Of a stretch of DNA of 64,000 nt, positions 41,356 through 53,500 are shown in pieces. The notes under the pieces are model-generated. The model saw nothing but the letters and a program-made list of their open reading frames with translations. It did not search any database and was not told the origin of the DNA. The position numbers and the translations under genes were made by a program. The first letter of the stretch is position 1, and every line of letters starts with the position of its first letter. The DNA is from Chloroflexota bacterium (GTDB lineage: Bacteria; Chloroflexota; Anaerolineae; Caldilineales; Caldilineaceae): positions 274,063 through 338,062 of the forward strand of contig BOKO01000006.1 of NCBI GenBank assembly GCA_016861025.1. The letters are read 5' to 3'.

Positions 41356-43277
41356 AGCACCAACTCCAATTCTTTGTCGTGCGGCTCGCTGGTCGGGTCT
41401 TCGACAAGCTGGCTGCGGTAGATTTCAGCGTAGACTGGGCTGTCTTCGATCAGATCAATGTGCCGTCCCTGCGCCACGATTTTGCCCTTCTCCAGCACAA
41501 TGATCGTGTCAGCGTTGAGCACCGTGCTGATGCGCTGCGCGATCACGAAACTGGTGCGCCCTTTCATCAGCTCGTCGAGCGCGTGCTGGATCAGCAGTTC
41601 GGTCTGCACATCGACGGCGCTGGTCGAGTCGTCGAGGATCAGGATGCGCGGGTTGAGCAGCAGCGCGCGGGCGATAGCAAGTCTTTGCTTCTGCCCGCCG
41701 CTGAGCGTCGTGCCGCGTTCGCCCACCGCAGTGTTGTAACCATCGGGGAAGCTGACGATGAAGTCGTGGGCGGCGGCGGCTTTGGCGGCGGCGATCACTT
41801 CTTCGTCGGTGGCGTCGGGACGGCCAAAGGCGATGTTGTCGCGAATTGTGCCGGTGAAGAGGTTGGTCTCCTGCAGCACAATGCCGATCTGCCGGCGCAG
41901 CGACTCGATGGTGACATCACGCACGTCGTAGCCGTCGATGCGGATGCTGCCGCCGGTCACATCGTAGAAGCGTGGGATCAGGTTGATGATGCTGCTCTTG
42001 CCGCTGCCGGTTGCGCCCAGGATCGCCACCGTCTGCCCCGGCGCGGCGCGGAAACTGACGCCGTTGAGCACCGGCTCCGTGCTGCCAAAGTAGCGGAAGG
42101 AGACATTCTCGAAGACAACCTCGCCCTCGATCGGCGGCAGCGGCACAGCGCCAGGCTTGTCGGTCACTTCGTTGTGCGCGTCGAGAATCTCGAAGATGCG
42201 GTTGGCGCTGGCGGACGCCTGGCTCATCTGCGAGATGATGAAGCCAAGCTGACCGAGCGGGAAAAAGACGAGGACGAGATAAAGGCTAAATTTCTGCCAC
42301 TCGCCGATGGTCAGCGTGCCCGCAATGATCTGGGCGCCGCCAAAGTAGAGCACGGCGGCTTGCCCCAGGTTGGCGATCAAGAAGATCACCGGGAAGAGAA
42401 AGCTGAAGATGCGCGCCACGTGAATCTGCTGGTTCATCAGATCGACGGCGGCGACATCGAAGCGCTTCTGCTCCTGCGGCTCGGTGGCGAACGCCTTGAC
42501 GACCTTGATGCCTGCCAGATTTTCTTGCAGAATCGTGTTGAGCATCGAAAGTTTTTGCTGCACCTTCATAAAGAGCGGCTGGGTGACCGCGCCAAAGATC
42601 ATGAACATCACCATCGCCACCGGCAGGATCGGCAGCACGACCAGTGTGAGCCGGAGGTTGGTGAGCAGCAGCAGGATCAGCGCACCGACCAGCAGCACCA
42701 CCGCCTGCACCGCCAGTAACAACCCCTGTCCGATGAAGAGGCGCACCTTCTCCACGTCGTCGGTCGCCCGAATCATGAGCTGACCCGTGCGGTTGCGGTC
42801 GTGATAGCTGAAGGAGAGACGCTGAATCTTGGCAAAGAGATCATTGCGAAAGTCGAAGGCGACGCTCTGCCCGGCTTTTTCCGACATGTAGGATTGGGCG
42901 AAGGCAAAAAGACCGCGCACCACCGCCAGCACCAGGATCAGCGCCAGCGCCCAGTAGAGCGGCGTCAGCGGATTGCTCAGCGTCTGCTCGAACTGCGCCT
43001 GGCTGAAGCCTGCCTGGGCGAGCGTTGCGGCGCGCACGTCCGCGGGCGCCTGCGCAAGCTGTTGCGCCATCATGCCCTGCGTCACCGCGTCGAGGATGTT
43101 CTGTACGAGCTGCGGCACAAGCAACTGTGCGCCTGTGCTCAGAAAGAGCGCAACGTAGGCGGCGAGCGTAATGTTACGGTAATGCCCAAGAAAGCGAATG
43201 GCGCGGCCAAGATTCTTGAAACCGGGTCGCGGCGGCTTGTCCGCTTTGGGTTGAGCGGATTTGGGTTGTGCGGTCAC
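41352..43277 (-). CDS. heterodimeric ABC exporter, subunit with degenerate Walker B
   Basis: A 641-residue half-transporter: six membrane helices (about 30-330) and a nucleotide-binding domain with Walker A GATGSGKSS, signature LSGGQKQR and Walker B ILILDDSTSAVD. The usual catalytic glutamate after the Walker B aspartate is aspartate, the hallmark of the non-hydrolysing site in heterodimeric exporters. The complementary LSQGQ in the partner fits the same degenerate site. It overlaps the MarR gene (43274-43277) and the partner gene by four bases each, so all three are translated as one unit. Substrate unknown; drugs or lipids are likely. Confidence 0.92.
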
Positions 43278-43861
43278 ACATCCTCCTTGTGTGCGTGTGG
43301 ATTAAGCGTCGAGAACGCGGCGTCGTGAGCAGGGCAACCATCGCCAGCATGTGCGCACAGCGTTGCATGAAGTTTGCCGAGCAGAAATTGAAGCTGCGCC
43401 GTTTCTTCCGCGGTGAAGGGCGCCAACATCTGGTTGAGCAGGTGCGCGTATGCCGGCGTCAGTTCGCGCACCAACGCCCGCCCGGCGGCGGTGAGGTGAA
43501 TCCTAAACTGGCGGCGGTCGCTCTGGTCAAGTTCGCGTTCGATCAGACCATCTTCTTCCAGCACGCGCAGATGTTCGCTGATCGTGTTTTTGGAAACATG
43601 CTGCGTCCGGCTCAGATGGGTCGGATTGACTGCGCCACAGCCCATCTGCTCTTCGAGCCACAGCCTCAGCAAAATGCGCCAGCGCGGCGCTGAGACTGGA
43701 TTGTTGCGCGTCGCCTCATTGAGCAGGCGATCGTAGGCGCTGTTGACCATACTGATCAAACGCAACACCTCAAAGCCGTGCGTCCCTTCGACGCCAGCGT
43801 CCGCCAGCAATTGTTTCAGAATTGCAGTCACCGGTTGTGACAGCGCTGTTGAATTTGTCAC
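43274..43861 (-). CDS. MarR-family transcriptional regulator
   Basis: A 195-residue winged-helix repressor expected to control the exporter operon it leads. The DNA-binding core is LSRTQHVSKNTISEHLRVLEEDGLIERELDQSDRRQFRIHLTAAGR, with the wing at SDRRQF. The flanking helices would form the dimer. A C-terminal cysteine/histidine tail (CAHAGDGCPAHD) is unusual and could bind a metal or sense oxidation. Its stop overlaps the exporter start. The operator probably lies in the AT-rich stretch 43862-43920. Confidence 0.9.
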   Translation of the reverse strand: MTNSTALSQPVTAILKQLLADAGVEGTHGFEVLRLISMVNSAYDRLLNEATRNNPVSAPRWRILLRLWLEEQMGCGAVNPTHLSRTQHVSKNTISEHLRVLEEDGLIERELDQSDRRQFRIHLTAAGRALVRELTPAYAHLLNQMLAPFTAEETAQLQFLLGKLHATLCAHAGDGCPAHDAAFSTLNPHAHKEDV

Positions 43862-43944
43862 GGAACGAATTGTACGCCTCCGAACTATTTTTCAATGTAA
43901 GCGGCATTCAAGTTTCGAGCGCCTGACGTTGGGCGCGGTACAAT

Positions 43945-43980
43945 CGTGGTTCGTGGTTCGTGCTGCGTGGTTCGTGGTGC
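43945..43980 (+). repeat. short direct repeats of CGTGGTT
   Basis: CGTGGTT recurs three times within 36 bases in the 191-base divergent gap between the MarR and MFS genes. No other feature was seen in that gap. Confidence 0.5.
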
Positions 43981-44052
43981 ACATCGGTGTGGGTGCAGCG
44001 GCGCTGCAAGACGCAATACGCAACAATCAACGCAAACAATGAAGGAACAATT

Positions 44053-45417
44053 ATGCTGGCGGCCTACAAGGGCGCACTGCGGGCAACGGGTCGCAATGCT
44101 CGCATCATCTTGATCATTACAGCGATCATGGGCTTGAGCATCGATGGCGGCATTTACTCAGTCATCCTCAATCTTTATATTTTGCGACTAAATTTTGGGC
44201 CCGAGTTTGTCGGTCAGATCAATTCGGCGGCGAATCTGACCTTTGCGTTCGGCAGCCTGACGGCAGGTTGGCTGGGCACGCGCTATGGCAGCCGACGCAT
44301 CATGATCCTCGGCATAGCGATCGGCGCGGTCGGCGCACTCTCGCTGCCCCTGGCGGATCTGGTCAGCCGCGCATGGCAGGCATGGTGGCTTGTTGCAGCA
44401 ATGGTGCTCATCTACGGTGGGCTTTCGTTCTATTTTGTCAATTCGGGCCCATTTCTGATCCGCGTGACGGCGATCAGCGCGCGCGGCGCCATCTTTGCGA
44501 TTCAGTCAGCGATCAGCGGCTTGGCGTCATTTGCCGGCGGGCTAATTGGTGGGCTATTGCCGGCGCTCTTCGCTGCGGTGATGGTCGTCTCGATGGCGAA
44601 CCCTGCACCATATCGAATGCCGTTGCTGGTGGTCGGTCTGCTGATGGTGGCTGCACTGTTTCTGGTCACGCGCACCTATGAACCCGATCCTGACGAAGCC
44701 GAACCACAGATTGTCGAGGCGAGACCCGGGGCGCCTCGTCCGCGTTCCGCCTATTCGCTGATCGTATTGATGTCGGTGGTGCGCTTTTTACAGGTGGCTG
44801 GCGTAGGCGCGGCAGTCACCTTCTTCAATGTTTACATGGACGATGCGCTCCATGTGGCGACGCCGACGATCGGCGTGATTGCAGCTTCGGCGCGCCTGCT
44901 GGCAGTGCCCGCCGCTCTGTTGGGTCCCGCGCTGGCGCGGCGCGTCGGCTATGGCGAGGCGGCGGTGATCGGCTCGATGGGCGCCGTGCTCAGCATGCTG
45001 CCGCTGGCGTTGATTGCAACGCCTTGGGCGGCTGGCATGGGCTTTATCGGGTTGCTCGCCTTCACGTCGATCCGCTTTCCGACATTCTATGTATTTGTGA
45101 TGGAACGCACGCCCCCACGCCTGCGCGCGGCCATGACCGGCGCTGGCGAGATGGCTGCTGGCTTCAGCTTTGCGTTGATTGCACTGGTGGGCGGTTTCCT
45201 GATCGTGCGCTACGGCTATGACGCAACCTTTCTTTTCGGCGCGCTGCTCACACTGGCGGGGACGCTGCTCTTTGCCGGCTATGTGTGGCATCTGCGCCGC
45301 CGCCCCGATGCGACGCGCTTCACCCCACCGCCGCGCCAGGATACAGCGATCATTCCGCCGCTGGTCGGGCAGCCAGCCGTGGAAACCGATACTTCACAAC
45401 CGGAGGATAAAGAATAG
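44053..45417 (+). CDS. major facilitator superfamily transporter
   Basis: A 454-residue permease with about twelve membrane helices and the MFS loop motif between helices 2 and 3 (GWLGTRYGSRRIMILG), as in the 12-helix drug and sugar-exporter families. A central cytoplasmic loop (about 215-250, acidic, EPDPDEAEPQ) joins the halves. The start ATG 44053 follows GAAGGA; the open frame runs back to 43960 through non-coding repeats. Substrate unknown. nudC follows after 19 bases, so they may share a transcript. Confidence 0.88.
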   Translation: MLAAYKGALRATGRNARIILIITAIMGLSIDGGIYSVILNLYILRLNFGPEFVGQINSAANLTFAFGSLTAGWLGTRYGSRRIMILGIAIGAVGALSLPLADLVSRAWQAWWLVAAMVLIYGGLSFYFVNSGPFLIRVTAISARGAIFAIQSAISGLASFAGGLIGGLLPALFAAVMVVSMANPAPYRMPLLVVGLLMVAALFLVTRTYEPDPDEAEPQIVEARPGAPRPRSAYSLIVLMSVVRFLQVAGVGAAVTFFNVYMDDALHVATPTIGVIAASARLLAVPAALLGPALARRVGYGEAAVIGSMGAVLSMLPLALIATPWAAGMGFIGLLAFTSIRFPTFYVFVMERTPPRLRAAMTGAGEMAAGFSFALIALVGGFLIVRYGYDATFLFGALLTLAGTLLFAGYVWHLRRRPDATRFTPPPRQDTAIIPPLVGQPAVETDTSQPEDKE

Positions 45418-45436
45418 AGAAGGGCAGGTCTGACAG

Positions 45437-46306
45437 ATGCACTTGCAACACATTCAACAGAGTTTTACGCCTGGTGTAAAGGCGCCGGATGTTCACAACC
45501 CGGCGCGCTGGTATCTCTATCAAGGCGACCGATTGATCGTCGACGAACGCAACGGCGCACCTGCCATCCCGACGGCAACGGCGTTGGACATGCTCGGCCT
45601 TGCCGCCGAACGCGTCGAATATCTCGGCGTGTTGCAAGACGAGCAGGCGCTTCACTGCTTTTCAGGGACGATGGCGGAGGGTTCGATATTGCCGCCCGGT
45701 TTTGCCGCCCACGACCTGCGCTCGCTGTTCGGGCAGTTCAGCGACTTCGAGATCGGGCTGGCTGGCCGCGCCAAGCAGATCGCACACTGGGATCGAGATC
45801 ATCAGTTCTGTGGGCGCTGCGGCGCTCCTACTGAAATGCTGACGGAGGAGCGCTCGCGGCGCTGCCCGCGCTGCGGGTTAACGAGCTACCCGCGCATCTC
45901 GCCGGCGATCATCGTCGCCGTCACCCGCTGTGATGGGGAAAAACCGCGCATCCTGCTGGCGCGCAACCATCGCTTCCCTGTCGGACGCTACAGTGTGATT
46001 GCAGGCTTTGTTGAAGCTGGTGAAACATTGGAAGAATGCGTGCGCCGCGAAGTAAAAGAGGAAGCCGGCGTGCTGGTGGGGTCGATCCGGTACTTTGGCA
46101 GCCAGCCGTGGCCCTTCCCCAACTCGCTGATGATCGGCTTCACCGCCGACTATGCGGGCGGCGAAATCGTCCTCGGCGACGGCGAGATTGCCGACGCGCA
46201 GTGGTTCACATCGGACGCGCTGCCGCTGCTGCCGCCGAAGATCAGCATCGCCCGCCAGTTGATCGAAGCCTTTGTAGCTAACGCACAGGCTGGCGCTGCA
46301 ACCTGA
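45437..46306 (+). CDS. nudC: NAD+/NADH diphosphatase (Nudix, NudC type)
   Basis: Cleaves NAD(H) to NMN(H) and AMP, and in known homologues removes NAD caps from RNA. The 289-residue protein has the NudC layout: N-terminal beta domain, zinc ribbon with C125-x-x-C128 and C143-x-x-C146, then the Nudix domain with the GFVEAGETLEECVRREVKEE part of the box, followed by the diagnostic SQPWPFPNS motif. Length is close to that of other NudC proteins. It follows the MFS transporter closely. A T-rich stretch follows the stop, but without a clear stem. Confidence 0.95.
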   Translation: MHLQHIQQSFTPGVKAPDVHNPARWYLYQGDRLIVDERNGAPAIPTATALDMLGLAAERVEYLGVLQDEQALHCFSGTMAEGSILPPGFAAHDLRSLFGQFSDFEIGLAGRAKQIAHWDRDHQFCGRCGAPTEMLTEERSRRCPRCGLTSYPRISPAIIVAVTRCDGEKPRILLARNHRFPVGRYSVIAGFVEAGETLEECVRREVKEEAGVLVGSIRYFGSQPWPFPNSLMIGFTADYAGGEIVLGDGEIADAQWFTSDALPLLPPKISIARQLIEAFVANAQAGAAT

Positions 46307-46333
46307 ACACCTCAAAATCTTTTTTTCTGGTTA

Positions 46334-46360
46334 TTGATCTTCGCGTGCATATAGTATAAT
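46334..46360 (+). promoter_or_regulatory. putative promoter of ftsK
   Basis: A perfect TATAAT at 46355-46360, with TTGATC 15 bases upstream; the short spacer makes it tentative. It lies about 40 bases before the ftsK ATG. Confidence 0.35.
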
Positions 46361-46402
46361 CTGTTCAGAACTTATGTTCGTTTTCATTTCTTGGCGCGCA
46401 CA

Positions 46403-49144
<2,742 letters not shown>

Positions 49145-49196
49145 GTAGGTGCGGTTCTCAACCGCACGTGCTCAATTTGCCGGAAACGTGCGGTTA
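49145..49196 (+). repeat. diverged two-hairpin element, copy after ftsK
   Basis: GTGCGGTT/AACCGCAC hairpin followed by CGTGCTC and a truncated second arm. It begins at the ftsK stop codon. The 264-base gap 49145-49408 is made almost wholly of such repeats. Confidence 0.5.
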
Positions 49197-49198
49197 CA

Positions 49199-49233
49199 TG
49201 AGGATTAACAAAATAACCCAGTAATCAAAGTAG
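49199..49233 (-). repeat. dispersed repeat, copy 2
   Basis: Reverse complement of the repeat at 11060-11096 with about two differences over 35 bases. Confidence 0.6.
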
Positions 49234-49294
49234 GCGCGGCTCTTAGCCGCACGTTCTCGCCAGACCGGGAAATGCGGTTGAGAACCGCATCTAC
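49230..49294 (+). repeat. compact two-hairpin element
   Basis: GCGGCT-CTT-AGCCGC hairpin, spacer starting ACGTTCTCG, then ATGCGGTT-GAG-AACCGCAT hairpin and CTAC. The order matches the longer elements near the CHAT locus, but with different stems. Confidence 0.55.
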
Positions 49295-49324
49295 GATTAC
49301 CGAATCTATTTGTTAATCTTCATA
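49291..49324 (+). repeat. dispersed repeat, copy 3 (diverged)
   Basis: Runs from CTACGATTACC to GTTAATCTTCATA, sharing both ends with the copy at 11060. Confidence 0.5.
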
Positions 49325-49373
49325 GAACCGCACCTGCCCAAATCCCAAACGTGCGGTTCTTAACCACACCTAC
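49325..49373 (-). repeat. two-hairpin element, inverted partial copy
   Basis: Starts GAACCGCAC and ends with an imperfect GTGCGGTT/AACCACAC arm pair and CTAC, opposite in orientation to the copy at 49145. Confidence 0.45.
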
Positions 49374-49408
49374 CGGAGAACCTTTCGCGAGACAGGAAAG
49401 TGAACGCT

Positions 49409-50764
49409 ATGTACGATCTGGTGATCCGCAACGGGCTGTTGATCTACGCCGACGGCGTGGTCGAAGCCGATCTCGCCGTGGAAGATGAATCCATCGCCGC
49501 CATCGGCGCCGGGTTGAAGGGACGCCGCGAGATTGACGCCGACGGTTGCTATGTGCTGCCCGGCGGGATCGACCCGCACGTGCATTTGCAGATGCCGCTG
49601 GCGGGGCTGGTCAGCAGCGACAATTTCACGACCGGAACCATTGCGGCGGCGTGCGGCGGCACGACGACGATCATCGACTTTGTCGAGCCGCAGCCAGAGC
49701 AGTCGATGCTGGAGGCGCTGGCGATGCGCCACGCTGAAGCCGCCAACCAGGTCGCCATCGACTTCGGGCTGCACATGACCGTGCCGACCTGGCACGCCAC
49801 CGCGCCGCACGGATTGGACGAGGTTCCTGCTGTGGTCGAGGCGGGCTGCCTCAGCTTCAAGATGTATCAGGCGTATCAGGGCATGATCCTCGACGACGTG
49901 GCGCTGCTGCGCGCGCTGACCGCAGTCGGCGAGGCGGGCGGACGCACCGTGCTGCACAGCGAAACCGGCCCCGTGCTCGACTATCTACGCGCCGAGGCGC
50001 TGGCGGCGGGACACACTGAGCCAATCTGGCACGCCTACACGCGCCCGGCGCCGCTGGAGGCAAGCGCCGTCCACCGCGCCGCCGAGCTTGCCGACCTTGC
50101 CAGTTGTCCGCTTTATATCTTTCATGTCGGCTGTCAGGAAAGCGTCGAGGCGATTTTGCAGGCGCGGCGTCGGCGCATCGATATTTGGGGCGAGACCTGC
50201 CCGCAATATCTGCTGCTCAACGCCGAGGAGCACCTGGGCGGCTTGAGCGGCGAGCTCTATGTCTGCGCGCCGCCGCTGCGCACGATAGAAGACAACCGCG
50301 CGCTATGGCACGCGCTGGCGCAAGATGCGCTGCAAGTCGTCAGCACCGACCATTGCCCGTGGACCGCCGAGGAGAAGCGTCAGCCCGACTTTACGTGCAT
50401 TCCCGGCGGCGTGCCAGGCATCGAAGCGCGGCTCTCGCTGGTGCATCACTTCGGCGTCAACCAGGGGCTGTTGACGCTGGAACGCTGGGTCGAGGTCTGC
50501 TCGACCAACGCCGCGCGCTGGATGGGACTGACGCGCAAGGGGCGGCTCTCGCCCGGCTGCGACGCCGACATCGTGATCTTCGATCCCGATCGCACCAAAT
50601 ACATCGCGCCCGACACTCTGCACGAAGCCGCAGGTTGGACGCCCTACGAAGGCATCGAAGTCAGCGGCTGGCCTCGCACCGTGCTGCTGCGCGGCAAAGT
50701 CATCGTCGAGGACGAGCAATACATCGGCGCCCCCGGCGACGGCAGATTTGTCGAGCGCAGGTAA
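49409..50764 (+). CDS. dihydropyrimidinase / hydantoinase-like amidohydrolase
   Basis: Hydrolyses a cyclic amide such as dihydrouracil or a hydantoin. The 451-residue protein has the binuclear metal site of the family: H57-x-H59 in GGIDPHVHLQMP, the carbamylated lysine K151 in LSFKMYQAY, histidines in VLHSET and YIFHVG, and the aspartate in VSTDHCPW. Length and the CPQYLLL segment fit D-hydantoinase/dihydropyrimidinase (HydA, PydB) better than dihydroorotase. Start ATG 49409; a GTG at 49400 lies too close to the AGGAAAG. No companion pyrimidine-degradation gene is nearby. Confidence 0.92.
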   Translation: MYDLVIRNGLLIYADGVVEADLAVEDESIAAIGAGLKGRREIDADGCYVLPGGIDPHVHLQMPLAGLVSSDNFTTGTIAAACGGTTTIIDFVEPQPEQSMLEALAMRHAEAANQVAIDFGLHMTVPTWHATAPHGLDEVPAVVEAGCLSFKMYQAYQGMILDDVALLRALTAVGEAGGRTVLHSETGPVLDYLRAEALAAGHTEPIWHAYTRPAPLEASAVHRAAELADLASCPLYIFHVGCQESVEAILQARRRRIDIWGETCPQYLLLNAEEHLGGLSGELYVCAPPLRTIEDNRALWHALAQDALQVVSTDHCPWTAEEKRQPDFTCIPGGVPGIEARLSLVHHFGVNQGLLTLERWVEVCSTNAARWMGLTRKGRLSPGCDADIVIFDPDRTKYIAPDTLHEAAGWTPYEGIEVSGWPRTVLLRGKVIVEDEQYIGAPGDGRFVERR

Positions 50765-50811
50765 TCTCTAATCTCCAATCTCCGACAACGGAGATTAGAG
50801 ATTGGAGATTA
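50762..50811. terminator. long hairpin between hydantoinase and murJ
   Basis: Two 23-base arms of the TCTCCAATCTCC type around an ACAA loop, beginning at the hydantoinase stop codon. Pairing is strong but not perfect. There is no T-run, so it may be a repeat of the same type as 38079 that also ends transcription. Confidence 0.5.
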
Positions 50812-50830
50812 ACAACATCCCACCTACATC

Positions 50831-52366
50831 TTGACCCACGCACGCTTTCTCTTTCGATCCTCCATCATGGTCATGGCCTTCTATGGCTTGAGCCGGATGA
50901 CGGGCTTTGTCAAGCTGCTGCTGATGACGCGGCTCTTTGGCATCAGCGACGAGGCGGACGCGTTTGCCGCCGCCTACCAGTTGCCGGAACTGCTGGTGAC
51001 GATGCTGGCGGGCGGCGCGGTGGCGGCGGCGTTTATCCCGGTCTACACGGCGCAGCTTGCCACCAGGGACGCACAACGGGCGGCGCGGCTGGCGGACACC
51101 GTGGTCACGCTGACGGTGGTGGGCATGGGCGCGGTGACGCTGCTCGTGTGGGTCAGCGCACCGTGGCTGACTGCGCACGTGCTCACGCCAGGTTTCTCCG
51201 CCGAGCAGCAGGCGCTGACCGCGCGGCTTGTGCAGGTGTTGATGCTGTCGATGTTCTTCTATGCGATCGGCAGCATCTTCGCCAGCATCTTGCAGTCGCA
51301 CGACCACTTTCTGGCGCCGGCGCTGGGCACGGTGCTGATCGACGTCGGGCAGATCGTCGGCGTCGTGCTGCTCGCCGGCGCGCTTGGCATCGTCAGCGCA
51401 GCGTGGGGGCTGGTCGGCGGCGCGCTGTTGATCCTGGCGATCGAGGCGCCCTTTCTGTGGCGGCTGGGGATTCGCACGCGACCGGCGCTGGCGCTGCGCA
51501 CACAGGGAATGCGCGAACTTGCGTATCTTTTCTGGCCGCGGCTGGTGACAATGGGCGCGATGCAAGCCGCCGACCTGATCGTCGTGCGGCTGGCGTCGGG
51601 ATTGGCGCCGGGCAGCATGTCCGCCTATTTCTACGCCGTGCTGATCATGGCGTACATGCCGCGCGGCCTCTTTGCGCAAGCCATCGCCACGGTGATCTTC
51701 CCGACGATGACGCGGCAGTACAACAGCCGCGATCTCGCCGGCTTGCAGCAGACCACCACCGCCGGGCTGCGCGCCGCGCTCTCGCTGGTGATCCCGTCGG
51801 CGGTCGGCATTCTGGCGTTGGGGATGCCGGCGATGCATTTCCTCTTTCCTGGCGAGGCGCTTGACGGCGAGGCGCTGGCGATGGTCTTTGCGCTGGTGGC
51901 GATTCTGTCGATCCGGCTGATCGGCGATTCAAGCGTGGACATTCTCGCGCTCACTTTTTATGCGCGCCACAACACGCGGCTGCCGATGCTCGCCAGCGTG
52001 TTGTGGATGGCGGCGGTGCTGCTGTTGAGCCTGCTGCTGGTCGGCCCGCTCGGCATCTACGGGCTGGCATGGGCGTCGGCGCTGGCATCGGCAGGGCTAG
52101 CGACCGCCTACTACATCGTCGTTGGGCGGCGCTTTCACGGCGTCACCGGGCGCACGCTGGCGGCCACCGTCGGGCGCGCGGTCGTGGCCGCAGCGGCAAT
52201 GGCGGGTGTGGTGCGCCTGCTCAGCCGCGCCGACCTGCCGGAGACGATCTTTGTCGTCGTCGCAATCGCCGTGGGCGCAGCGGTCTATGTGGGCGTGTAT
52301 GTGGTGATGGGTGGTCGCGAGCTGCTCACCCTCCTTCGTCGCAGAGCAGAGGGCACAGTCGCGTAG
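50831..52366 (+). CDS. murJ: lipid II flippase MurJ (MviN family)
   Basis: Moves lipid II across the inner membrane for peptidoglycan synthesis. The 511-residue protein has about 14 membrane helices and MurJ motifs: SRMTGFVKLLLMTRLFG at the start, DEADAFAAAYQLPELLVTMLAGGAVAAAFIPV, and IASILQS-like FASILQSHDHF. Start is uncertain: TTG at 50831 or ATG at 50867, and no good ribosome site decides. The stop codon TAG at 52364-52366 lies inside the first two-hairpin repeat unit, so that repeat supplies the gene end. Confidence 0.92.
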   Translation: MTHARFLFRSSIMVMAFYGLSRMTGFVKLLLMTRLFGISDEADAFAAAYQLPELLVTMLAGGAVAAAFIPVYTAQLATRDAQRAARLADTVVTLTVVGMGAVTLLVWVSAPWLTAHVLTPGFSAEQQALTARLVQVLMLSMFFYAIGSIFASILQSHDHFLAPALGTVLIDVGQIVGVVLLAGALGIVSAAWGLVGGALLILAIEAPFLWRLGIRTRPALALRTQGMRELAYLFWPRLVTMGAMQAADLIVVRLASGLAPGSMSAYFYAVLIMAYMPRGLFAQAIATVIFPTMTRQYNSRDLAGLQQTTTAGLRAALSLVIPSAVGILALGMPAMHFLFPGEALDGEALAMVFALVAILSIRLIGDSSVDILALTFYARHNTRLPMLASVLWMAAVLLLSLLLVGPLGIYGLAWASALASAGLATAYYIVVGRRFHGVTGRTLAATVGRAVVAAAAMAGVVRLLSRADLPETIFVVVAIAVGAAVYVGVYVVMGGRELLTLLRRRAEGTVA

Positions 52367-52449
52367 CGGCGGCTCGCAGCCGCCGGTTCTTGGCGCACAA
52401 ATCGAGCACGTTGGGGAGGAAGGAATACGCCGCTGCGAGCGGCGTCTAC
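52363..52449 (+). repeat. two-hairpin repeat, unit A1
   Basis: An 87-base unit: GTAGCGGCGGCTCGCAGCCG hairpin, spacer from GTTCTTGGCG, then GCCGCTGCGAGCGGC hairpin and GTCTAC. Unit A2 is identical. It contains the murJ stop codon. Confidence 0.9.
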
Positions 52450-52463
52450 GATGGCGGTGTGTT

Positions 52464-52550
52464 GTAGCGGCGGCTCGCAGCCGCCGGTTCTTGGCGCACA
52501 AATCGAGCACGTTGGGGAGGAAGGAATACGCCGCTGCGAGCGGCGTCTAC
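52464..52550 (+). repeat. two-hairpin repeat, unit A2
   Basis: Identical to unit A1 over all 87 bases, 14 bases downstream of it. It ends at the stop codon of the convergent Uma2 gene. Confidence 0.9.
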
Positions 52551-52551
52551 T

Positions 52552-53178
52552 TCAGATCAAACCCTGCGCGCGCGCAACGTCCAGCTCGCTGGGGCGCGCT
52601 GCACCCTCGGGCGGAAAGACCCAGTCGATCTGCAACCAGAAGCCCGGCAGCACACGCGAGTGCAGACGGTCGTCGATCGGTTGAACGCGCACGAACTGCT
52701 CCTGCTCCGACACATAGATCGCCACGCTGCGTTCGATGGGATCGACCAGCCAATATTCCTGCACACCGGCGCGTGCGTAGTTGATGCGTTTCTCGAAGGC
52801 GTCGTAGCGGCGACTGCTGGGCGAAGTGATTTCCACGGCCAGGTCGGGCGCACCGTCAACGTAGACCTCGCCCGCCAGGTGCAGACGGGCGTTGCTCAGA
52901 AAAGATACGTCTGGCTGGTAGACATTGTCGTCGTTGAGGCGATAGGCGGCGTTTTCGCCCAGCACTATGCCAAGCCGGCGTGTGTTGACGAAATTGCTGA
53001 GCGTCGTGATCATGAACTGCTGAACGGTCGCATGTTCTAGAGAAGCGGGAGACGCCATAACAAACACTCCTTCGATCAAATCAGACTTGTGCGCGCTCTG
53101 CGGGGAGGCGATATATTCATCGGCGGACATACGCGCGCGGGCGGGCGTATCAAAGAGCGATTCGAGTTGTACACTCAT
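52552..53178 (-). CDS. Uma2-family (DUF820) nuclease
   Basis: A 208-residue protein of the PD-(D/E)XK superfamily; Uma2 proteins are numerous in Chloroflexota and cyanobacteria and their targets are mostly unknown. Motifs: MSADEYIASPQ, the acidic IEGVFVMASPAS, QPDVSFLS (catalytic Asp), PDLAVEITSPSSRRYD (the E-x-x-S end) and KRINYARAGVQEYWLVDP. Start ATG 53178 has GGAGG about eight bases upstream; two further in-frame ATGs lie upstream. It is divergent from the CHAT locus and may simply be a neighbour. Confidence 0.88.
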   Translation of the reverse strand: MSVQLESLFDTPARARMSADEYIASPQSAHKSDLIEGVFVMASPASLEHATVQQFMITTLSNFVNTRRLGIVLGENAAYRLNDDNVYQPDVSFLSNARLHLAGEVYVDGAPDLAVEITSPSSRRYDAFEKRINYARAGVQEYWLVDPIERSVAIYVSEQEQFVRVQPIDDRLHSRVLPGFWLQIDWVFPPEGAARPSELDVARAQGLI

Positions 53179-53343
53179 TGTTGCAGCCTCCATTTTGATC
53201 AGACGACGGCGGAACGAACGCAACCGCCTTCACGCTGCACCATCATGGCGGTTGCATCGCAACTGAACCTGCTATCCACACCAAATTATATCATTTATAC
53301 CATAGCGCTGAAGCACTGGACTTTTGGCAAACCAGCAGCAGAC

Positions 53344-53369
53344 GACACGTCGCTGCGAGCGGCGTCTAC
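53344..53369 (+). repeat. two-hairpin repeat, right half only
   Basis: CGTCGCTGCGAGCGGCGTCTAC-like half unit in the 322-base divergent gap 53179-53500. The same gap holds an ACGGATTT/AAATCCGT hairpin near 53390-53410. Confidence 0.6.
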
Positions 53370-53409
53370 GCCCGATCAAAATTCAATCCGACGGATTTCC
53401 ATAAATCCG

Positions 53410-53438
53410 TTGTTCTCCACCTCGATTTGTGCAATAAT
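53410..53438 (+). promoter_or_regulatory. putative promoter of the CpXC-CHAT locus
   Basis: TTGTTC at 53410-53415, 17 bases, AATAAT at 53433-53438. This is about 60 bases before the CpXC start, in AT-rich sequence. Confidence 0.35.
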
Positions 53439-53500
53439 AAACCAAGCCAACCAACCGCCGGCGCCGCCAGCCAGCGACGCTCGCCCCGAAAGGAGCCATC

